Shown: positions 26,146 to 36,243, numbered from the stretch's first letter. The stretch: DNA of 64,000 nt from JABCPE02 sp963519075 (GCA_963519075.1 CAUQMH010000002.1:1-64000), one strand, 5' to 3'. The notes: a model not told the origin generated them from the sequence alone. Translations and numbers: made by a program.

Positions 26146-26204
26146 AGAAAAATACTATTAGTATAATAAAAATTTATATTTGTTTATATTTTTAACATCA
26201 AAAA

Positions 26205-27419
26205 TCATGAAATTTCCTTTGGAAAGGACAAAATATATCTCGTTGTTTTTTCATTGATATTCATTGATAAAATCTGACTTCCTGCCTGTTCCAATGCCAC
26301 TTTTTCCATATCATTCCGTAGGAGATAGATAGGCTGTTTGGTTTTATCATAAGGAAGCAGGTTTCTTTCAATATTATCCACGAGTAAATCTCCGTTTTCT
26401 ATCCCAAAATACAAATTCGTTTCCCTTATTTTCTCCCTTACCAAATCATCCGAAAAAGGCGTAGAAGAGTAAATAATTTTAGGAAACTTCCTGTTAATTA
26501 CCGTTTTACAAAGATATGAAAGTACGAAATCATCATGATTTTTCCATGATTTTATAGCCTGTAACACATCCGTATCATCCAGCTCCATAAATCTCGCTAT
26601 ATCTTCCTCCGTAGCCTCTGTGGAGCTCTCTCTATACAAGAAATATTTAAGGTTTTCGGAAGCTTCTACTTTCACATTTTGCGAAACCAGTGTTTTGGCT
26701 CTGTTCATTATTTTTATCAACAAATTTTCTGCCAATACTGCCGCTTTATGATAATAAACCTGCCAATACATGAACATTCTTGCCACGAGATAATGCTCAA
26801 TGGAATAAATTCCTTTTTCATCCAAAACCAGCTCATCATCAAGGACATTCAGCGTTGATAAAATCCGCTGTGTATTGATATTCCCTTCCGAAACTCCCGT
26901 GTAGAAGCTGTCCCGTTTTAGATAATCGAGCCTATCCACATCAAGCTGTGAGGAAATCAATTGATTAAAAAATTTACGATGATATTTTCCCTGAAACATC
27001 TGTATCGCAATCGTAAGTTCGCCTGAAAACTCCTCGTTCAACCGCTCCATCAGAAGCAGGGAAAGTTTTTCGTGATGCCAGTTGTCCATCAGTATATTTT
27101 CCAGAGCATGCGAAAAAGGTCCATGTCCCACATCATGAAGCAGGACAGCCAGCATCGCTCCCTTTTCCTCTTCCGTAGAAATTTTCACGCCTTTTTGTTT
27201 CAGAATTTCTAATGCATTAAACATCAAATGCATCGCGCCTATTGCATGATGGAAACGAGTGTGGGTAGCTCCTGGGAAAATCAAACTCAGCAGTCCCGTT
27301 TGAGAAATTCTTCTCAATCTCTGGAAACAGCGATGCTCCATGATATCAAAAATAATTTCATACGGGATTTTTATAAATCCATGAACAGGATCATTGATGA
27401 TTTTCAACTTATTAGCCAT
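26205..27419 (-). CDS. HD-domain phosphohydrolase (dNTPase-like)
   Basis: A 404-residue soluble protein. It starts with the family block KIINDPVHGFIKIP. TRFHHAIGAMHL (about 53-64) and LLHDVGHGPFSHALE (about 91-105) give the His and HD metal ligands. SQLDVDRLDYLKRDSFYTG near 155-173 carries the downstream Asp and the conserved R-x-D-Y-L-x-R segment. Relatives include SAMHD1-like and YdhJ-type dNTP triphosphohydrolases, so cleavage of a (d)NTP is plausible but the substrate is not readable. It is divergent from porX. Confidence 0.88.
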   Translation of the reverse strand: MANKLKIINDPVHGFIKIPYEIIFDIMEHRCFQRLRRISQTGLLSLIFPGATHTRFHHAIGAMHLMFNALEILKQKGVKISTEEEKGAMLAVLLHDVGHGPFSHALENILMDNWHHEKLSLLLMERLNEEFSGELTIAIQMFQGKYHRKFFNQLISSQLDVDRLDYLKRDSFYTGVSEGNINTQRILSTLNVLDDELVLDEKGIYSIEHYLVARMFMYWQVYYHKAAVLAENLLIKIMNRAKTLVSQNVKVEASENLKYFLYRESSTEATEEDIARFMELDDTDVLQAIKSWKNHDDFVLSYLCKTVINRKFPKIIYSSTPFSDDLVREKIRETNLYFGIENGDLLVDNIERNLLPYDKTKQPIYLLRNDMEKVALEQAGSQILSMNINEKTTRYILSFPKEIS

Positions 27420-27504
27420 AAAAAGATTTTATCGTGTAAAATTATAAAAAAACTTTAACCAAACATTAACATTTCGTTGGTATAATTTTAATATTTTTTC
27501 TCCA

Positions 27505-27512
27505 TACTTTTG
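27505..27512 (+). promoter_or_regulatory. -7 box of porX
   Basis: TACTTTTG matches TAnnTTTG 26 bases before the ATG at 27539. The nearest TTG upstream (27477-27479) is 25 bases away, longer than usual. Confidence 0.45.
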
Positions 27513-27538
27513 AAAACAGAAAATTAGTGAAAAAAATT

Positions 27539-29080
27539 ATGTCAAAAATACTTTGGGTAGATGATGAGATAGAGATGCTGAAGCCGCATATTGTTTTCTT
27601 GGAAAGCAAAGGTTACAGTGTTACTCCTATCAACAATGTGAATGAGGCTCTGGAACTGATAGAGGAAAACAGTTTCGCACTGGTTCTTCTTGACGAAAGT
27701 ATGCCTGGCATATCTGGCTTAGAAGCCATTCCGATGATTAAAAATTTGGACAGCTCCATCAAAATAGTGATGGTAACGAAAAATGAAGAGGAGCACATCA
27801 TGGAGCAGGCTATAGGTTCACAAATTGCAGATTATATTCTAAAACCAGTGAACCCAAATCAAGTTCTACTTTCACTAAAGAAAAATCTTGAGCAAGATAC
27901 TTTGGTAGAACAGCAGACTATTTCTGAATATCAGCAGGAGTTCAGAAATCTAAGCATGGAACTTTCCAATCTTCACAACTATGAAGACTGGGCAGAATAT
28001 TATAAGAAAATCCTGAATTGGGAGATAAAATTTGATAAAGTTTTTGATAGTGAGTTTTCAGAATTACTTCAAAATCAAAAAGAAGAAGCAAATATCCAAT
28101 TTGCTAAATTCGTAGAAAACAACTACGAACATTGGCTTAACTCAAATGACAAGCCTCTGATGAACCACACCCTTTTCAAGGAAAAAGTAAAACCAGAGGT
28201 AGAAAAAGACAAAGTTCTTCTTTTGGTGATAGACAACCTGAGATATGACCAATGGAAAGTAGTAGAACCACTTTTCACTAAGTTTTACAATAAAACTTCG
28301 GAAGAGTATCTGTACAGCATCTTGCCAACGGCGACTCAGTATGCTAGAAATTCTTTCTTCGCAGGGCTGCTGCCTTCGGAAATAGAAAAAAGATTTCCAG
28401 ACAAGTGGTTCAATGACAATGAAGATGGAAACAAAAATGAATTTGAATTTGATTTCCTAAAAGACCAAATGAAAAGACTAGGTCTGCAAGGGAAAAGTTC
28501 AAAATATATTAAGATATTAAACGCTGATTTTGAGCGAAAAATATTAGAAGATTTTAATCAGCACAAAAACAATGATTTATTGGTGATTGTTTATAACTTT
28601 ATAGACATTCTTTCTCACGCGAAAACCGATAATACCATTGTAGATCAGCTAATCAGAGATGATAAAACATTCCGTTCATTAACATACAATTGGTTTGAAA
28701 ATTCATCTCTTATCAAAATCATCAAACTGGCAGCAGAAAACGGCTTTAAGCTGGTGATAACTACTGACCACGGAATGATTTATGTAAGAAAACCAAGCAA
28801 AGTGGTGGGGGATAGAGAAACCTCTACCAACATAAGATATAAAACAGGAAAAAGTCTAACCTACGAAGACAAAGATGTCTGGGCGATTACTAATCCTGAA
28901 AAGCTATTCCTTCCGAAAGGGAATGTGAGCAGCAAGTATATCTTTGCGAAGAACAATTTATTCTTTGCTTACCCTAAAAATTACAACCATTTTGTGAATT
29001 ATTATAAAGACACCTATCAGCACGGAGGGATTTCCCTAGAAGAGATTATTATCCCGTTCTGTGTGTTAGAACCAAAGTAG
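27539..29080 (+). CDS. porX: type IX secretion response regulator PorX
   Basis: A 513-residue protein from the ATG at 27539; a GTG 12 bases upstream is also in frame. The N-terminal receiver domain (1-120) begins KILWVDDEIEML and has the phospho-accepting Asp52 in VLLDESMPG and the conserved Lys in LKPVNP. After a helical linker, an alkaline-phosphatase-like PglZ domain (about 220-513) has DNLRYDQW (232-239) and TDHG (409-412) as metal ligands. This architecture is PorX, which with the kinase PorY and a sigma factor controls type IX secretion in Bacteroidota. Its enzymatic domain hydrolyses nucleotide-type phosphodiesters. porY is not in the window. Confidence 0.93.
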   Translation: MSKILWVDDEIEMLKPHIVFLESKGYSVTPINNVNEALELIEENSFALVLLDESMPGISGLEAIPMIKNLDSSIKIVMVTKNEEEHIMEQAIGSQIADYILKPVNPNQVLLSLKKNLEQDTLVEQQTISEYQQEFRNLSMELSNLHNYEDWAEYYKKILNWEIKFDKVFDSEFSELLQNQKEEANIQFAKFVENNYEHWLNSNDKPLMNHTLFKEKVKPEVEKDKVLLLVIDNLRYDQWKVVEPLFTKFYNKTSEEYLYSILPTATQYARNSFFAGLLPSEIEKRFPDKWFNDNEDGNKNEFEFDFLKDQMKRLGLQGKSSKYIKILNADFERKILEDFNQHKNNDLLVIVYNFIDILSHAKTDNTIVDQLIRDDKTFRSLTYNWFENSSLIKIIKLAAENGFKLVITTDHGMIYVRKPSKVVGDRETSTNIRYKTGKSLTYEDKDVWAITNPEKLFLPKGNVSSKYIFAKNNLFFAYPKNYNHFVNYYKDTYQHGGISLEEIIIPFCVLEPK

Positions 29081-29117
29081 TTTTAGTTTTTTCATTATAT
29101 TTTATTTATTTTAGACG

Positions 29118-29152
29118 AAATCGGATATCCAAGGATATCCGATTTGTTTTTT
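29118..29152. terminator. terminator downstream of porX
   Basis: AAATCGGATATCC (29118-29130) and GGATATCCGATTT (29133-29145) form a 13-bp perfect stem with a 2-base centre, followed by GTTTTTT. It also lies at the end of the convergent DUF445 gene. Confidence 0.85.
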
Positions 29153-30187
29153 CTACAAAAGCTGTGTAAGAGCATAAATCACCAGACCTACCATACCTCC
29201 TACCAAAGTCCCATTGATTCTGATAAACTGTAAATCCTTTCCTACTTCCATTTCTAGTTTTTGGCTCAGCTCCTTACCTTCCCAGTTTTTGACCGTATCA
29301 CTGATAAAATCTCCTATTTTTGTTTTATTTCTCAATGCAAATCTATAAGCCGTCTTCTGAAACCAAACATCCAGCTTTTTCTGAAACTCTTCATTGGTTT
29401 TAAATTCGCTAATCTGCTTATTTATATTATCTTTCAGGAGTTTTGTGATTTTATTTTCCCATTCGGAAGAGTTAAGTTTTTCAGCAAAATCATAGAGCTG
29501 CGTTGTCATTTCCCGCCTTACAGAATGCGCCTCATCTCTGGTAATTTTCATTACAAATTCCTGCAAACCATCCACCACCTTTTGCGAAATCGCTTCTCTG
29601 ATGAAAGATGGAATAAGCGGCGGAAACTGATTGTCTATTTCTCTCTGAACCACATTTTGGTTTTCAGAAATATAAACTTCTATTTTCTGGAAAAGTTGGT
29701 TAAATAATTCCTGATGTTTTCCCTTATCCAAAACCTCCACAAGCATCTGACTGGCTCTCACATTGAGGGACATTCCCTTTATGATGTTTTCTATTTTTTC
29801 AGGAGTAGTTTCTTTGGAAAGCCATTCTACCATATATTTAGATACTTTAATATTTTCAATATGAGAACGAATTTGCTTTGGTTTTAAAAAATTCTCTACA
29901 ACAAACCCTCCCAAGTTATTCCCAATATCCGCCTTTCGTTCTTCTATCAAATTGGTGTGTGGAATGGGCAGTCCCATTGGCTTTTGGAATAAGGCTGTAA
30001 CTGCAAACCAATCCGCAAGAGCTCCCACCATAGCCGCCTCCGAAAAAGCCTTCACATAGCCTATAAAGGACATTTCGGGATATTTTTTCTGCAAAAACAC
30101 CATGCTTATGTAGATGACAAACATCAAGACAAGAAGTCCCGTCGCCAAATTTTTATGAAATTGCAATTGTTTTTCTCTCTGATTCAT
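29153..30187 (-). CDS. DUF445 (YjiN-like) membrane protein
   Basis: A 344-residue protein with one N-terminal membrane helix (about 14-32) and one at the extreme C-terminus (GTLVGGMVGLVIYALTQLL). Between them, AAMVGALADWFAVTALFQKPMGLPIPHTNLIEERK (about 51-85) is the DUF445 signature, followed by a long helical region. The family (E. coli YjiN) is widespread and of unknown function. The topology suggests a membrane-anchored periplasmic or cytoplasmic coiled structure. It lies downstream of glnN, separated by a terminator. Confidence 0.9.
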   Translation of the reverse strand: MNQREKQLQFHKNLATGLLVLMFVIYISMVFLQKKYPEMSFIGYVKAFSEAAMVGALADWFAVTALFQKPMGLPIPHTNLIEERKADIGNNLGGFVVENFLKPKQIRSHIENIKVSKYMVEWLSKETTPEKIENIIKGMSLNVRASQMLVEVLDKGKHQELFNQLFQKIEVYISENQNVVQREIDNQFPPLIPSFIREAISQKVVDGLQEFVMKITRDEAHSVRREMTTQLYDFAEKLNSSEWENKITKLLKDNINKQISEFKTNEEFQKKLDVWFQKTAYRFALRNKTKIGDFISDTVKNWEGKELSQKLEMEVGKDLQFIRINGTLVGGMVGLVIYALTQLL

Positions 30188-30203
30188 GTTTTTATATTTT
30201 TAT

Positions 30204-30235
30204 TAAAAAAACTCAGCACAAAATCTTGCGCTGAG
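30204..30235 (-). terminator. terminator downstream of glnN
   Basis: On the minus strand CTCAGC...GCTGAG (30230-30235 and 30212-30217), with further CAA/TTG pairing inside, is followed by seven Ts. It is a strong intrinsic terminator. Confidence 0.85.
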
Positions 30236-30242
30236 CGTTTGT

Positions 30243-32441
30243 TTATTTCGTAAAAAGCAGTTCGCGGTATTTGGTCATCGGCCAAAGTTCATCATCCACC
30301 ATCATTTCTAGCGCATCTGATGCTTCTCGTATTTTTGAGAAAAGCGGCTTCACTTCCTGACAAAATACCTCTGCTTGTTTCTGATTATCCTCTATGGCTT
30401 CCGCTCTTTGTTTGGCATCCAATAGTTCATCCACGCCTATTTTTATCTGGTGGACATTATGAGAAATTCTCTCGATGAGATTCATCTGTTCTTTCGCCAA
30501 AGGTCTAAAGTCTATTTCGCCGTAGATTTCTTTCAGCCCTTTTACATTGTCTATCAGCCTGTTCTGATATTTCAACGCCGATGGAATGATGTGGTTTCTC
30601 GCCACATCTGCCAGCACTTTCGCCTCTATTCCTACGATATTGCTGTATTTCTCTAATTTGATTTCGTTTCTTGCCTCTATTTCACGCTGAGTGTAGATTC
30701 CCATTTCTTCATACATACTGATGAATTTTGGGTCTAATTCTCTTTTCAAAGCCTCTGGCGTGGTTTTCAGGTTGCTGAGTCCTCGTTTTTTGGCTTCCTT
30801 CACCCAATCTTCAGAATAGCCATCCCCTTCGAACATTATATTTTTAGACTGCTTGATGTATTCTCTCAGTACATTAAAAATAGCCTCATCTTTTTTCAGT
30901 CCTTTTTCTTCTATCAAAGCATCTACTTCCTTTTTAAAGACACGAAGCTGTTTTGCCATAATGGAATTCATAATGGTCATCGCCTCTGCGCAGTTCGCTG
31001 AAGAACCGACCGCTCGTATCTCAAATTTATTCCCCGTGAAAGCAAATGGCGAAGTTCGGTTTCTATCCGTATTGTCAAGCAGAATTTCAGGAATTTTGCC
31101 GACTACATTTAGTTTTAAATCATATTTTTCATCAGGGCTAAGTTTCCCCTCGCTCACTTTTTCCAATTCCTCCAAAACTCCATAAAGCTGAGAACCGATA
31201 AACACAGAAATAATCGCTGGCGGTGCCTCATTCGCTCCGAGGCGATAGTCATTCCCCGCAGTAGCAATCCCTGCACGAAGAAGGTCTGCATATTCATTCA
31301 CCGCCTTAATCACATTTACAAAAAATGTCAAAAACTGAAGATTTTTTTTCGGATTTTTCCCTGGGCTCAGCAGGTTTTCGCCTGTATTGGTAGAGAGCGA
31401 CCAGTTGTTATGCTTTCCACTTCCATTGACTCCCGCAAATGGTTTTTCATGGAAAAGTATATGAAAATGGTGCTTGTGTGCTATCCTCGCCATCAGATCC
31501 ATCAATAGGGAATTGTGATCAACCGCCACATTGGCTTCTTCAAACATTGGCGCAAGTTCATATTGATTTGGTGCATTTTCATTATGTCTTGTAGATACTG
31601 GAATGCCCAGTTTCACGCACTCTATCTCTAATTCTTTCATGAAATTCATCACACGGGTAGGAATAGAACCAAAATAATGGTCTTCCAGCTGCTGCCCCTT
31701 CGCTGGTGAGTGCCCTAAAAGGGTTTTCCCTGTCATCAAAAGGTCTGGTCTGGTCTTAAAAAGCGCCGAATCTACAAGGAAATATTCTTGCTCCCAGCCA
31801 AGTGTAGCCGTAACTTTGGTTACATTTTTATCAAAATACTGACAAACCTCCGTAGCCGCCTCATCCACAGCGTGTAATGCTCTCAGAAGCGGAGCTTTGT
31901 AATCCAATGTTTCGCCTGTATAGGAAATAAAAATAGAAGGAATACAAAGGGTAGTTCCCATAATAAACGCTGGAGAAGTAGGATCCCAAGCGGTATAGCC
32001 TCTCGCCTCAAAGGTGTTTCTAATTCCTCCATTAGGGAAAGAAGAAGCGTCTGGCTCCTGCTGAATAAGGTTCGCCCCATTAAAACGCTCCATGGCTTTG
32101 CCCTCACCTATTGGAGTGAAAAAGGTATCGTGTTTTTCTGCAGTAGTTCCTGTCAATGGCTGAAACCAATGCGTGTAGTGAGTAACGCCTTTGGTCATCG
32201 CCCAGTTTTTCATACCTAGAGCCACTTGGTCTGCTACTGACCTTTGGATTTTAGTTCCGTTTTTTATGGCGTCCATCACAGCTGTAAAAGCCTCTTTGGT
32301 CAAAAACTCACGCATTTTCTCTTCGGAAAATACATTTTCACAAAATAATTCTGATAATTTGGGCGGAGTTTCCACGAAATTATCTTTTCTATAATTGATA
32401 AAAGGCAATTTTTCTAACGCACTAAACCTTAATATTGACAT
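30243..32441 (-). CDS. glnN: glutamine synthetase, type III
   Basis: A 732-residue enzyme, far longer than GSI (about 470) and typical of GSIII. It makes glutamine from glutamate, ammonia and ATP. I use the ATG at 32441 (MSILRFSALEKL). Recognisable blocks are GWEQEYFLVD (metal site) near 220, NGSGKHNNWSLST near 345 (ammonia/glutamate site), RLGANEAPPAIISVFIG near 398 and NRTSPFAFTGNKFEIRAVGSS near 460. GSIII is the main or only glutamine synthetase in many Bacteroidota. It is a single-gene unit with its own -7 box and terminator. Confidence 0.96.
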   Translation of the reverse strand: MSILRFSALEKLPFINYRKDNFVETPPKLSELFCENVFSEEKMREFLTKEAFTAVMDAIKNGTKIQRSVADQVALGMKNWAMTKGVTHYTHWFQPLTGTTAEKHDTFFTPIGEGKAMERFNGANLIQQEPDASSFPNGGIRNTFEARGYTAWDPTSPAFIMGTTLCIPSIFISYTGETLDYKAPLLRALHAVDEAATEVCQYFDKNVTKVTATLGWEQEYFLVDSALFKTRPDLLMTGKTLLGHSPAKGQQLEDHYFGSIPTRVMNFMKELEIECVKLGIPVSTRHNENAPNQYELAPMFEEANVAVDHNSLLMDLMARIAHKHHFHILFHEKPFAGVNGSGKHNNWSLSTNTGENLLSPGKNPKKNLQFLTFFVNVIKAVNEYADLLRAGIATAGNDYRLGANEAPPAIISVFIGSQLYGVLEELEKVSEGKLSPDEKYDLKLNVVGKIPEILLDNTDRNRTSPFAFTGNKFEIRAVGSSANCAEAMTIMNSIMAKQLRVFKKEVDALIEEKGLKKDEAIFNVLREYIKQSKNIMFEGDGYSEDWVKEAKKRGLSNLKTTPEALKRELDPKFISMYEEMGIYTQREIEARNEIKLEKYSNIVGIEAKVLADVARNHIIPSALKYQNRLIDNVKGLKEIYGEIDFRPLAKEQMNLIERISHNVHQIKIGVDELLDAKQRAEAIEDNQKQAEVFCQEVKPLFSKIREASDALEMMVDDELWPMTKYRELLFTK

Positions 32442-32461
32442 AAACACATGTTTTTATAGGG

Positions 32462-32469
32462 CAAAGTTA
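32462..32469 (-). promoter_or_regulatory. -7 box of glnN
   Basis: The minus strand reads TAACTTTG followed by C, 20 bases before the ATG at 32441. No -33 TTG is visible, which could mean a regulated promoter. Confidence 0.5.
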
Positions 32470-32547
32470 ATAAAAATATTACTTTTCTCATTAACACCCC
32501 CTAAAAAAAACACCCTTTATAAAAATTTTAGAAAATATTCTTGTTTT

Positions 32548-33771
32548 TTAAATCAAACTATTTCTATCCTCATAGTTTAGCCTAAAAAACATAGCGGTCA
32601 TTATAGAAAATGCCAAAAGGGAACTTCCCCCATAACTGAAATAAGGCAGCGGAATCCCCACCGTAGGGAACAGCCCCATAACCATTCCTACATTTATAGC
32701 AAAGTGCATCATCAAAATCGATGCAAAACAATATCCGAAAACTCTATTGAACACGGGCTTTTGGCGTTCGGCCAAGAAATAAATCCGCCCTATATACACC
32801 GCATAAAGAAAAACCAAAATAGAACTTCCCACGAAGCCCCACTCCTCGCCAACGGTACAGAAAATATAATCTGTACGCTGCTCTGGCACGAAATGCCCCT
32901 GAGTAACAGAGCCTTCCTTATACCCCTTCCCAAGAAGTCCGCCAGAACCTATCGCTGTTTTAGAGTAAAGCAAATTGTACCCCGCCGTATCACGGAATGC
33001 TTTTTCCCCTTTGAATAAAACCTCTATCCTTTCTCTCTGGTGTTTTGGGAGTTTTTCCATAACTTTAGGCGCACCAAAACTTATTCCTGCAAGTATACCA
33101 ACACTCACTACAAGTGTAGAAATTGTACTAAAACCAAGCCGAATTCTGCTAAAATAAACTCCCAATAAGGTCAAAAGCACGATTACACTTACAATATATA
33201 AAGGTTCAAAAACCAATGACAATAGAAATACTCCTACGACCGAAAAACAAGCAGTAAAGAGCCACCCACTAAGTCCCTCACGATACAGAGCAATAGCAAA
33301 CGCCATGAACACCATCAAAGAACCTACATCTGGCTGTAATAAGACTAAAAGTCCAGGAATACCGATGATAGCAAAGGCTGTCAATAACGACCTTCCGTTT
33401 CTCATGCTGAAATCGGGATTTCCTACATAAGAAGACATCATAAGCGCAATGGCTATTTTCACAAATTCCACTGGCTGTAAACTTATCGGCCCAAACACAT
33501 ACCAGTTTCTCTGTCCGTTGATTTCTTTCCCAAAAGGAAAAAGCCCAACGAGTAAAACAACCGCAATGATGTAAAAAAATGGCGCCAAACTCTCAAAAAC
33601 ACTTCCACGGACAAACAAAATCATCATCATAACAAACAATGAGATACCAAACCAAACCGCCTGTTTTATACCGCTATCCGTACTTACACTATACACATTA
33701 GCGATACCAAACAAAACGATAAGGATGTAGAGCAGCAGCCCTATTTTGTCTAATCCTTCAGCCCATCTCAT
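32548..33771 (-). CDS. rodA: RodA, SEDS peptidoglycan glycosyltransferase
   Basis: A 407-residue SEDS-family membrane protein with about ten helices. It polymerises lipid II into glycan strands during side-wall growth, in partnership with PBP2. Conserved stretches are INGQRNWYVFGPISLQPVEFVKIAIAL near 83-108 (including the W-x-x-x-G and QP-E-F motifs), LQPDVGSLMVF near 145, with the catalytic Asp, and the C-terminal VGMVMGLFPTVGIPLPYFSYGGSSLL. It overlaps the 3' end of mrdA by 14 bases and is the last gene of the mre/mrd operon. Confidence 0.97.
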   Translation of the reverse strand: MRWAEGLDKIGLLLYILIVLFGIANVYSVSTDSGIKQAVWFGISLFVMMMILFVRGSVFESLAPFFYIIAVVLLVGLFPFGKEINGQRNWYVFGPISLQPVEFVKIAIALMMSSYVGNPDFSMRNGRSLLTAFAIIGIPGLLVLLQPDVGSLMVFMAFAIALYREGLSGWLFTACFSVVGVFLLSLVFEPLYIVSVIVLLTLLGVYFSRIRLGFSTISTLVVSVGILAGISFGAPKVMEKLPKHQRERIEVLFKGEKAFRDTAGYNLLYSKTAIGSGGLLGKGYKEGSVTQGHFVPEQRTDYIFCTVGEEWGFVGSSILVFLYAVYIGRIYFLAERQKPVFNRVFGYCFASILMMHFAINVGMVMGLFPTVGIPLPYFSYGGSSLLAFSIMTAMFFRLNYEDRNSLI

Positions 33772-35740
33772 GTCTATTATGGTGTTTTTGAGTTTGTTTA
33801 TTTTTATTATCGATTGCTTTATTTTTCTCGTTCAGTAGTCGCAGACTATCTTGTATTTTTTTCATTGCAAGAGAGCCTGGCTTAGGCGGTTCATATCTTC
33901 CTATTTTTTTCAAATGCACTACCCACTGTCTGTTATATTCAGCCATGAAACTCGCTCCTGTCAGTCTTTTATAAAGATGCTCTCGTTTCAGTTCTCCTAA
34001 AAGATATTTTTCGGCTATCACCGTACAGGCAGGCCCAGCCCAAGTCGCCCCAAAACCAGCATGCTCCATCACGGCTGCGACTACTATTTTAGGATTGTCA
34101 GCTGGTGCTATCATGGTGTAGATAGAGTTATCCTTCCCCTGTGGAACCTCTGCTGTTCCTGTTTTTGCCAACTGAGTAAAATCATTAGATTTCAAAGCTC
34201 GTCCCGTTCCTCTTAAAACTACAGCTTCCATTCCCCTTATCACTGGTTCAAAATGTTTTGGGTCTACTAATGTCTGATTTTTAACTTTAAATCTCTTGTC
34301 TGGATTAGGTTTTCCGTCAATGGATTTCACAATATGCGGTGTGTAATACCAGCCTCTATTTGCAATAGCTGCCGTAAAATTAGCAATCTGTAAAGGTGTT
34401 AAAAGGATTTCGCCCTGTCCCATCCCATTGAAAACGGCTTGGAGAGGTTTCCAATTTTTACCATATTTTTTTTCATAAAATTTTCCGTCTGGTATCAGCC
34501 CTTTTGACCCAACCGCCAAATCGTTATTTAAAAACTGCCCCAGCCCAAAACTATGCATAATTTTTGCCCATTCATCTGCTCCTTTGCTTGGATTTCCTGG
34601 GTATTTATTGAGCATTGCTAAATATGCATAAGAGAAATAACAGTTACTAGAAACTTGGATAGATGGTATAAGAGGGTCTGCGCCTCCGTGTCCTTTGATT
34701 CTAACGCCAGAAACATTGAACCCGCCACCACAAGGGAAAATAGTAGTAGGAGTCATCACGCCCATCTGCATAGCGGAAAGCGCTGTAACAAGTTTAAAAG
34801 TAGAACCTGGTGGATAAGCCGCCTGAATAGAGCGGTCAAACATCGGCTTATTCATACTATCCATTTGGAGACGATACAGATTTTTGGTTTTTTCTGGACC
34901 TGTAAATAGATTTGGGTCTATATCTGGCCCAGTAGCCATAGCAAGGATTTCGCCATTATTTGGGTCTATTGCTACTATCGCACCTCGCTTATTTACCAGC
35001 ATTTCTTGAGCCATTCTCTGAAGGTCATAGTCTATTGTCAAAACCAAATCCTTCCCAGAAATCATCTCCTTGTCCAGTTCTCCGTTTTTATATGAACCTA
35101 TATTCCGAAGTTTTATATCTTTCTGAATATATTTCATCCCTTTTTCTCCTCGGAGTACCTTTTCATAGGCTTTTTCTATACCGCTCATCCCCGCTATATC
35201 TCCAGGAAGATAGTATAGAGAGTCTTTTTTGATGTAGGCTGCATTTACTTGGTTGGTATACCCGAGCAAGTTCCCCGAAGTAGAAACTTCATATTTTCTC
35301 TGTGGTCTGGAAACAACCGAAAACGCTGGATATTTAAATATAATTTCTTGAATTCTCGCCACATCTTCCCTGCTCAAATCCTTCATAAAAGTCATCGGAG
35401 TAAATTTAGAAAAATACTTATCTGCCTTTATCTCCTTCATTTTATGATTATAATCCGCCTCGGTGATATTCATCAACTTACAAAAGCCCAATATATCAAA
35501 ATCAGGTTTCATCAAAGCTTCTGTATAGGATATTTCATAGGCGGGCTGGTTTCCTACTAGCAATTTGGAATTTCTATCAAAAATGGCCCCACGCTGAGGG
35601 ATGATATATTCTATCTTGATAGATGTATTGGCTGCATTGAGAGCATATCTATCCGTAAACAGCTGCAAATAAGCCAGTCTGGCGACAAATATCACAGCAA
35701 TAAGCCCTAGGGAAATTAGAATTTTAAAATATGGTCTCAA
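33758..35740 (-). CDS. mrdA: penicillin-binding protein 2 (elongasome transpeptidase)
   Basis: A 660-residue class B PBP that cross-links peptidoglycan. One N-terminal membrane helix (about 5-25) is followed by the pedestal domain with the PQRGAIFDRN start (about 48-57). The transpeptidase domain has PPGSTFK (Ser313 nucleophile, Lys316), the SSN motif at 364-366 and KTGTAE near 530. The C-terminal tail is rich in Lys, Asn and Gln and ends KTQKHHNRHEMG. It overlaps mreD by 4 bases and rodA by 14, a classic elongasome arrangement. Confidence 0.97.
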   Translation of the reverse strand: MRPYFKILISLGLIAVIFVARLAYLQLFTDRYALNAANTSIKIEYIIPQRGAIFDRNSKLLVGNQPAYEISYTEALMKPDFDILGFCKLMNITEADYNHKMKEIKADKYFSKFTPMTFMKDLSREDVARIQEIIFKYPAFSVVSRPQRKYEVSTSGNLLGYTNQVNAAYIKKDSLYYLPGDIAGMSGIEKAYEKVLRGEKGMKYIQKDIKLRNIGSYKNGELDKEMISGKDLVLTIDYDLQRMAQEMLVNKRGAIVAIDPNNGEILAMATGPDIDPNLFTGPEKTKNLYRLQMDSMNKPMFDRSIQAAYPPGSTFKLVTALSAMQMGVMTPTTIFPCGGGFNVSGVRIKGHGGADPLIPSIQVSSNCYFSYAYLAMLNKYPGNPSKGADEWAKIMHSFGLGQFLNNDLAVGSKGLIPDGKFYEKKYGKNWKPLQAVFNGMGQGEILLTPLQIANFTAAIANRGWYYTPHIVKSIDGKPNPDKRFKVKNQTLVDPKHFEPVIRGMEAVVLRGTGRALKSNDFTQLAKTGTAEVPQGKDNSIYTMIAPADNPKIVVAAVMEHAGFGATWAGPACTVIAEKYLLGELKREHLYKRLTGASFMAEYNRQWVVHLKKIGRYEPPKPGSLAMKKIQDSLRLLNEKNKAIDNKNKQTQKHHNRHEMG

Positions 35741-36243
35741 ACTCTCTGCTTGATTTTAAATATTAAAACATAAAATAAAACAAAAACAAACGAATATATA
35801 GTGGTTATAGAGATATTGATAAGCACATCTAACGCTCTGCTCAACTTAAAATACTCTATAAACTGAACCAAAAACTGGTGTAAAAAAAGATTAGTAAGGA
35901 TAAAACCCAAAAACTGTGTCCACTGCAAAGATTCAAAAGAGAAAAAATCTGATGTAGAATCCGACGAAGACCTAAATATCACGGTTCTTGTAAAAGCCAT
36001 CAATGTAGTTGCAAAGGCATTGATTCCCCAAGTTCCCAAAAACATATCCATTCCTAACCCCAGCAGGAAACTTGTTCCTAAAAACTGAAATTTATCCCTA
36101 TAAAAAGGATAAAACATCACATAGATGGGATAGACAATTGGCGGATACTTGCCCATGATGAGGATTCTATTCAACAAAAAAACTTGTAATATTACTAATA
36201 TTACAATGAATAAAATATCCGTCAAAATATTTCTACTAATCAT
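35737..36243 (-). CDS. mreD: rod shape-determining protein MreD
   Basis: A 168-residue membrane protein with five or six hydrophobic helices. The sequence is poorly conserved, as usual for MreD; identity rests on size, topology and its place between mreC and mrdA. It bridges MreC and the synthesis enzymes in the inner membrane. It overlaps mreC by 8 bases and mrdA by 4. Confidence 0.9.
   Translation of the reverse strand: MISRNILTDILFIVILVILQVFLLNRILIMGKYPPIVYPIYVMFYPFYRDKFQFLGTSFLLGLGMDMFLGTWGINAFATTLMAFTRTVIFRSSSDSTSDFFSFESLQWTQFLGFILTNLFLHQFLVQFIEYFKLSRALDVLINISITTIYSFVFVLFYVLIFKIKQRV

Noticed and set aside
32442..32547. Terminator after rodA
   Set aside because: No stable hairpin is visible in this gap, only the glnN -7 box and C-rich repeats of ACACCC.
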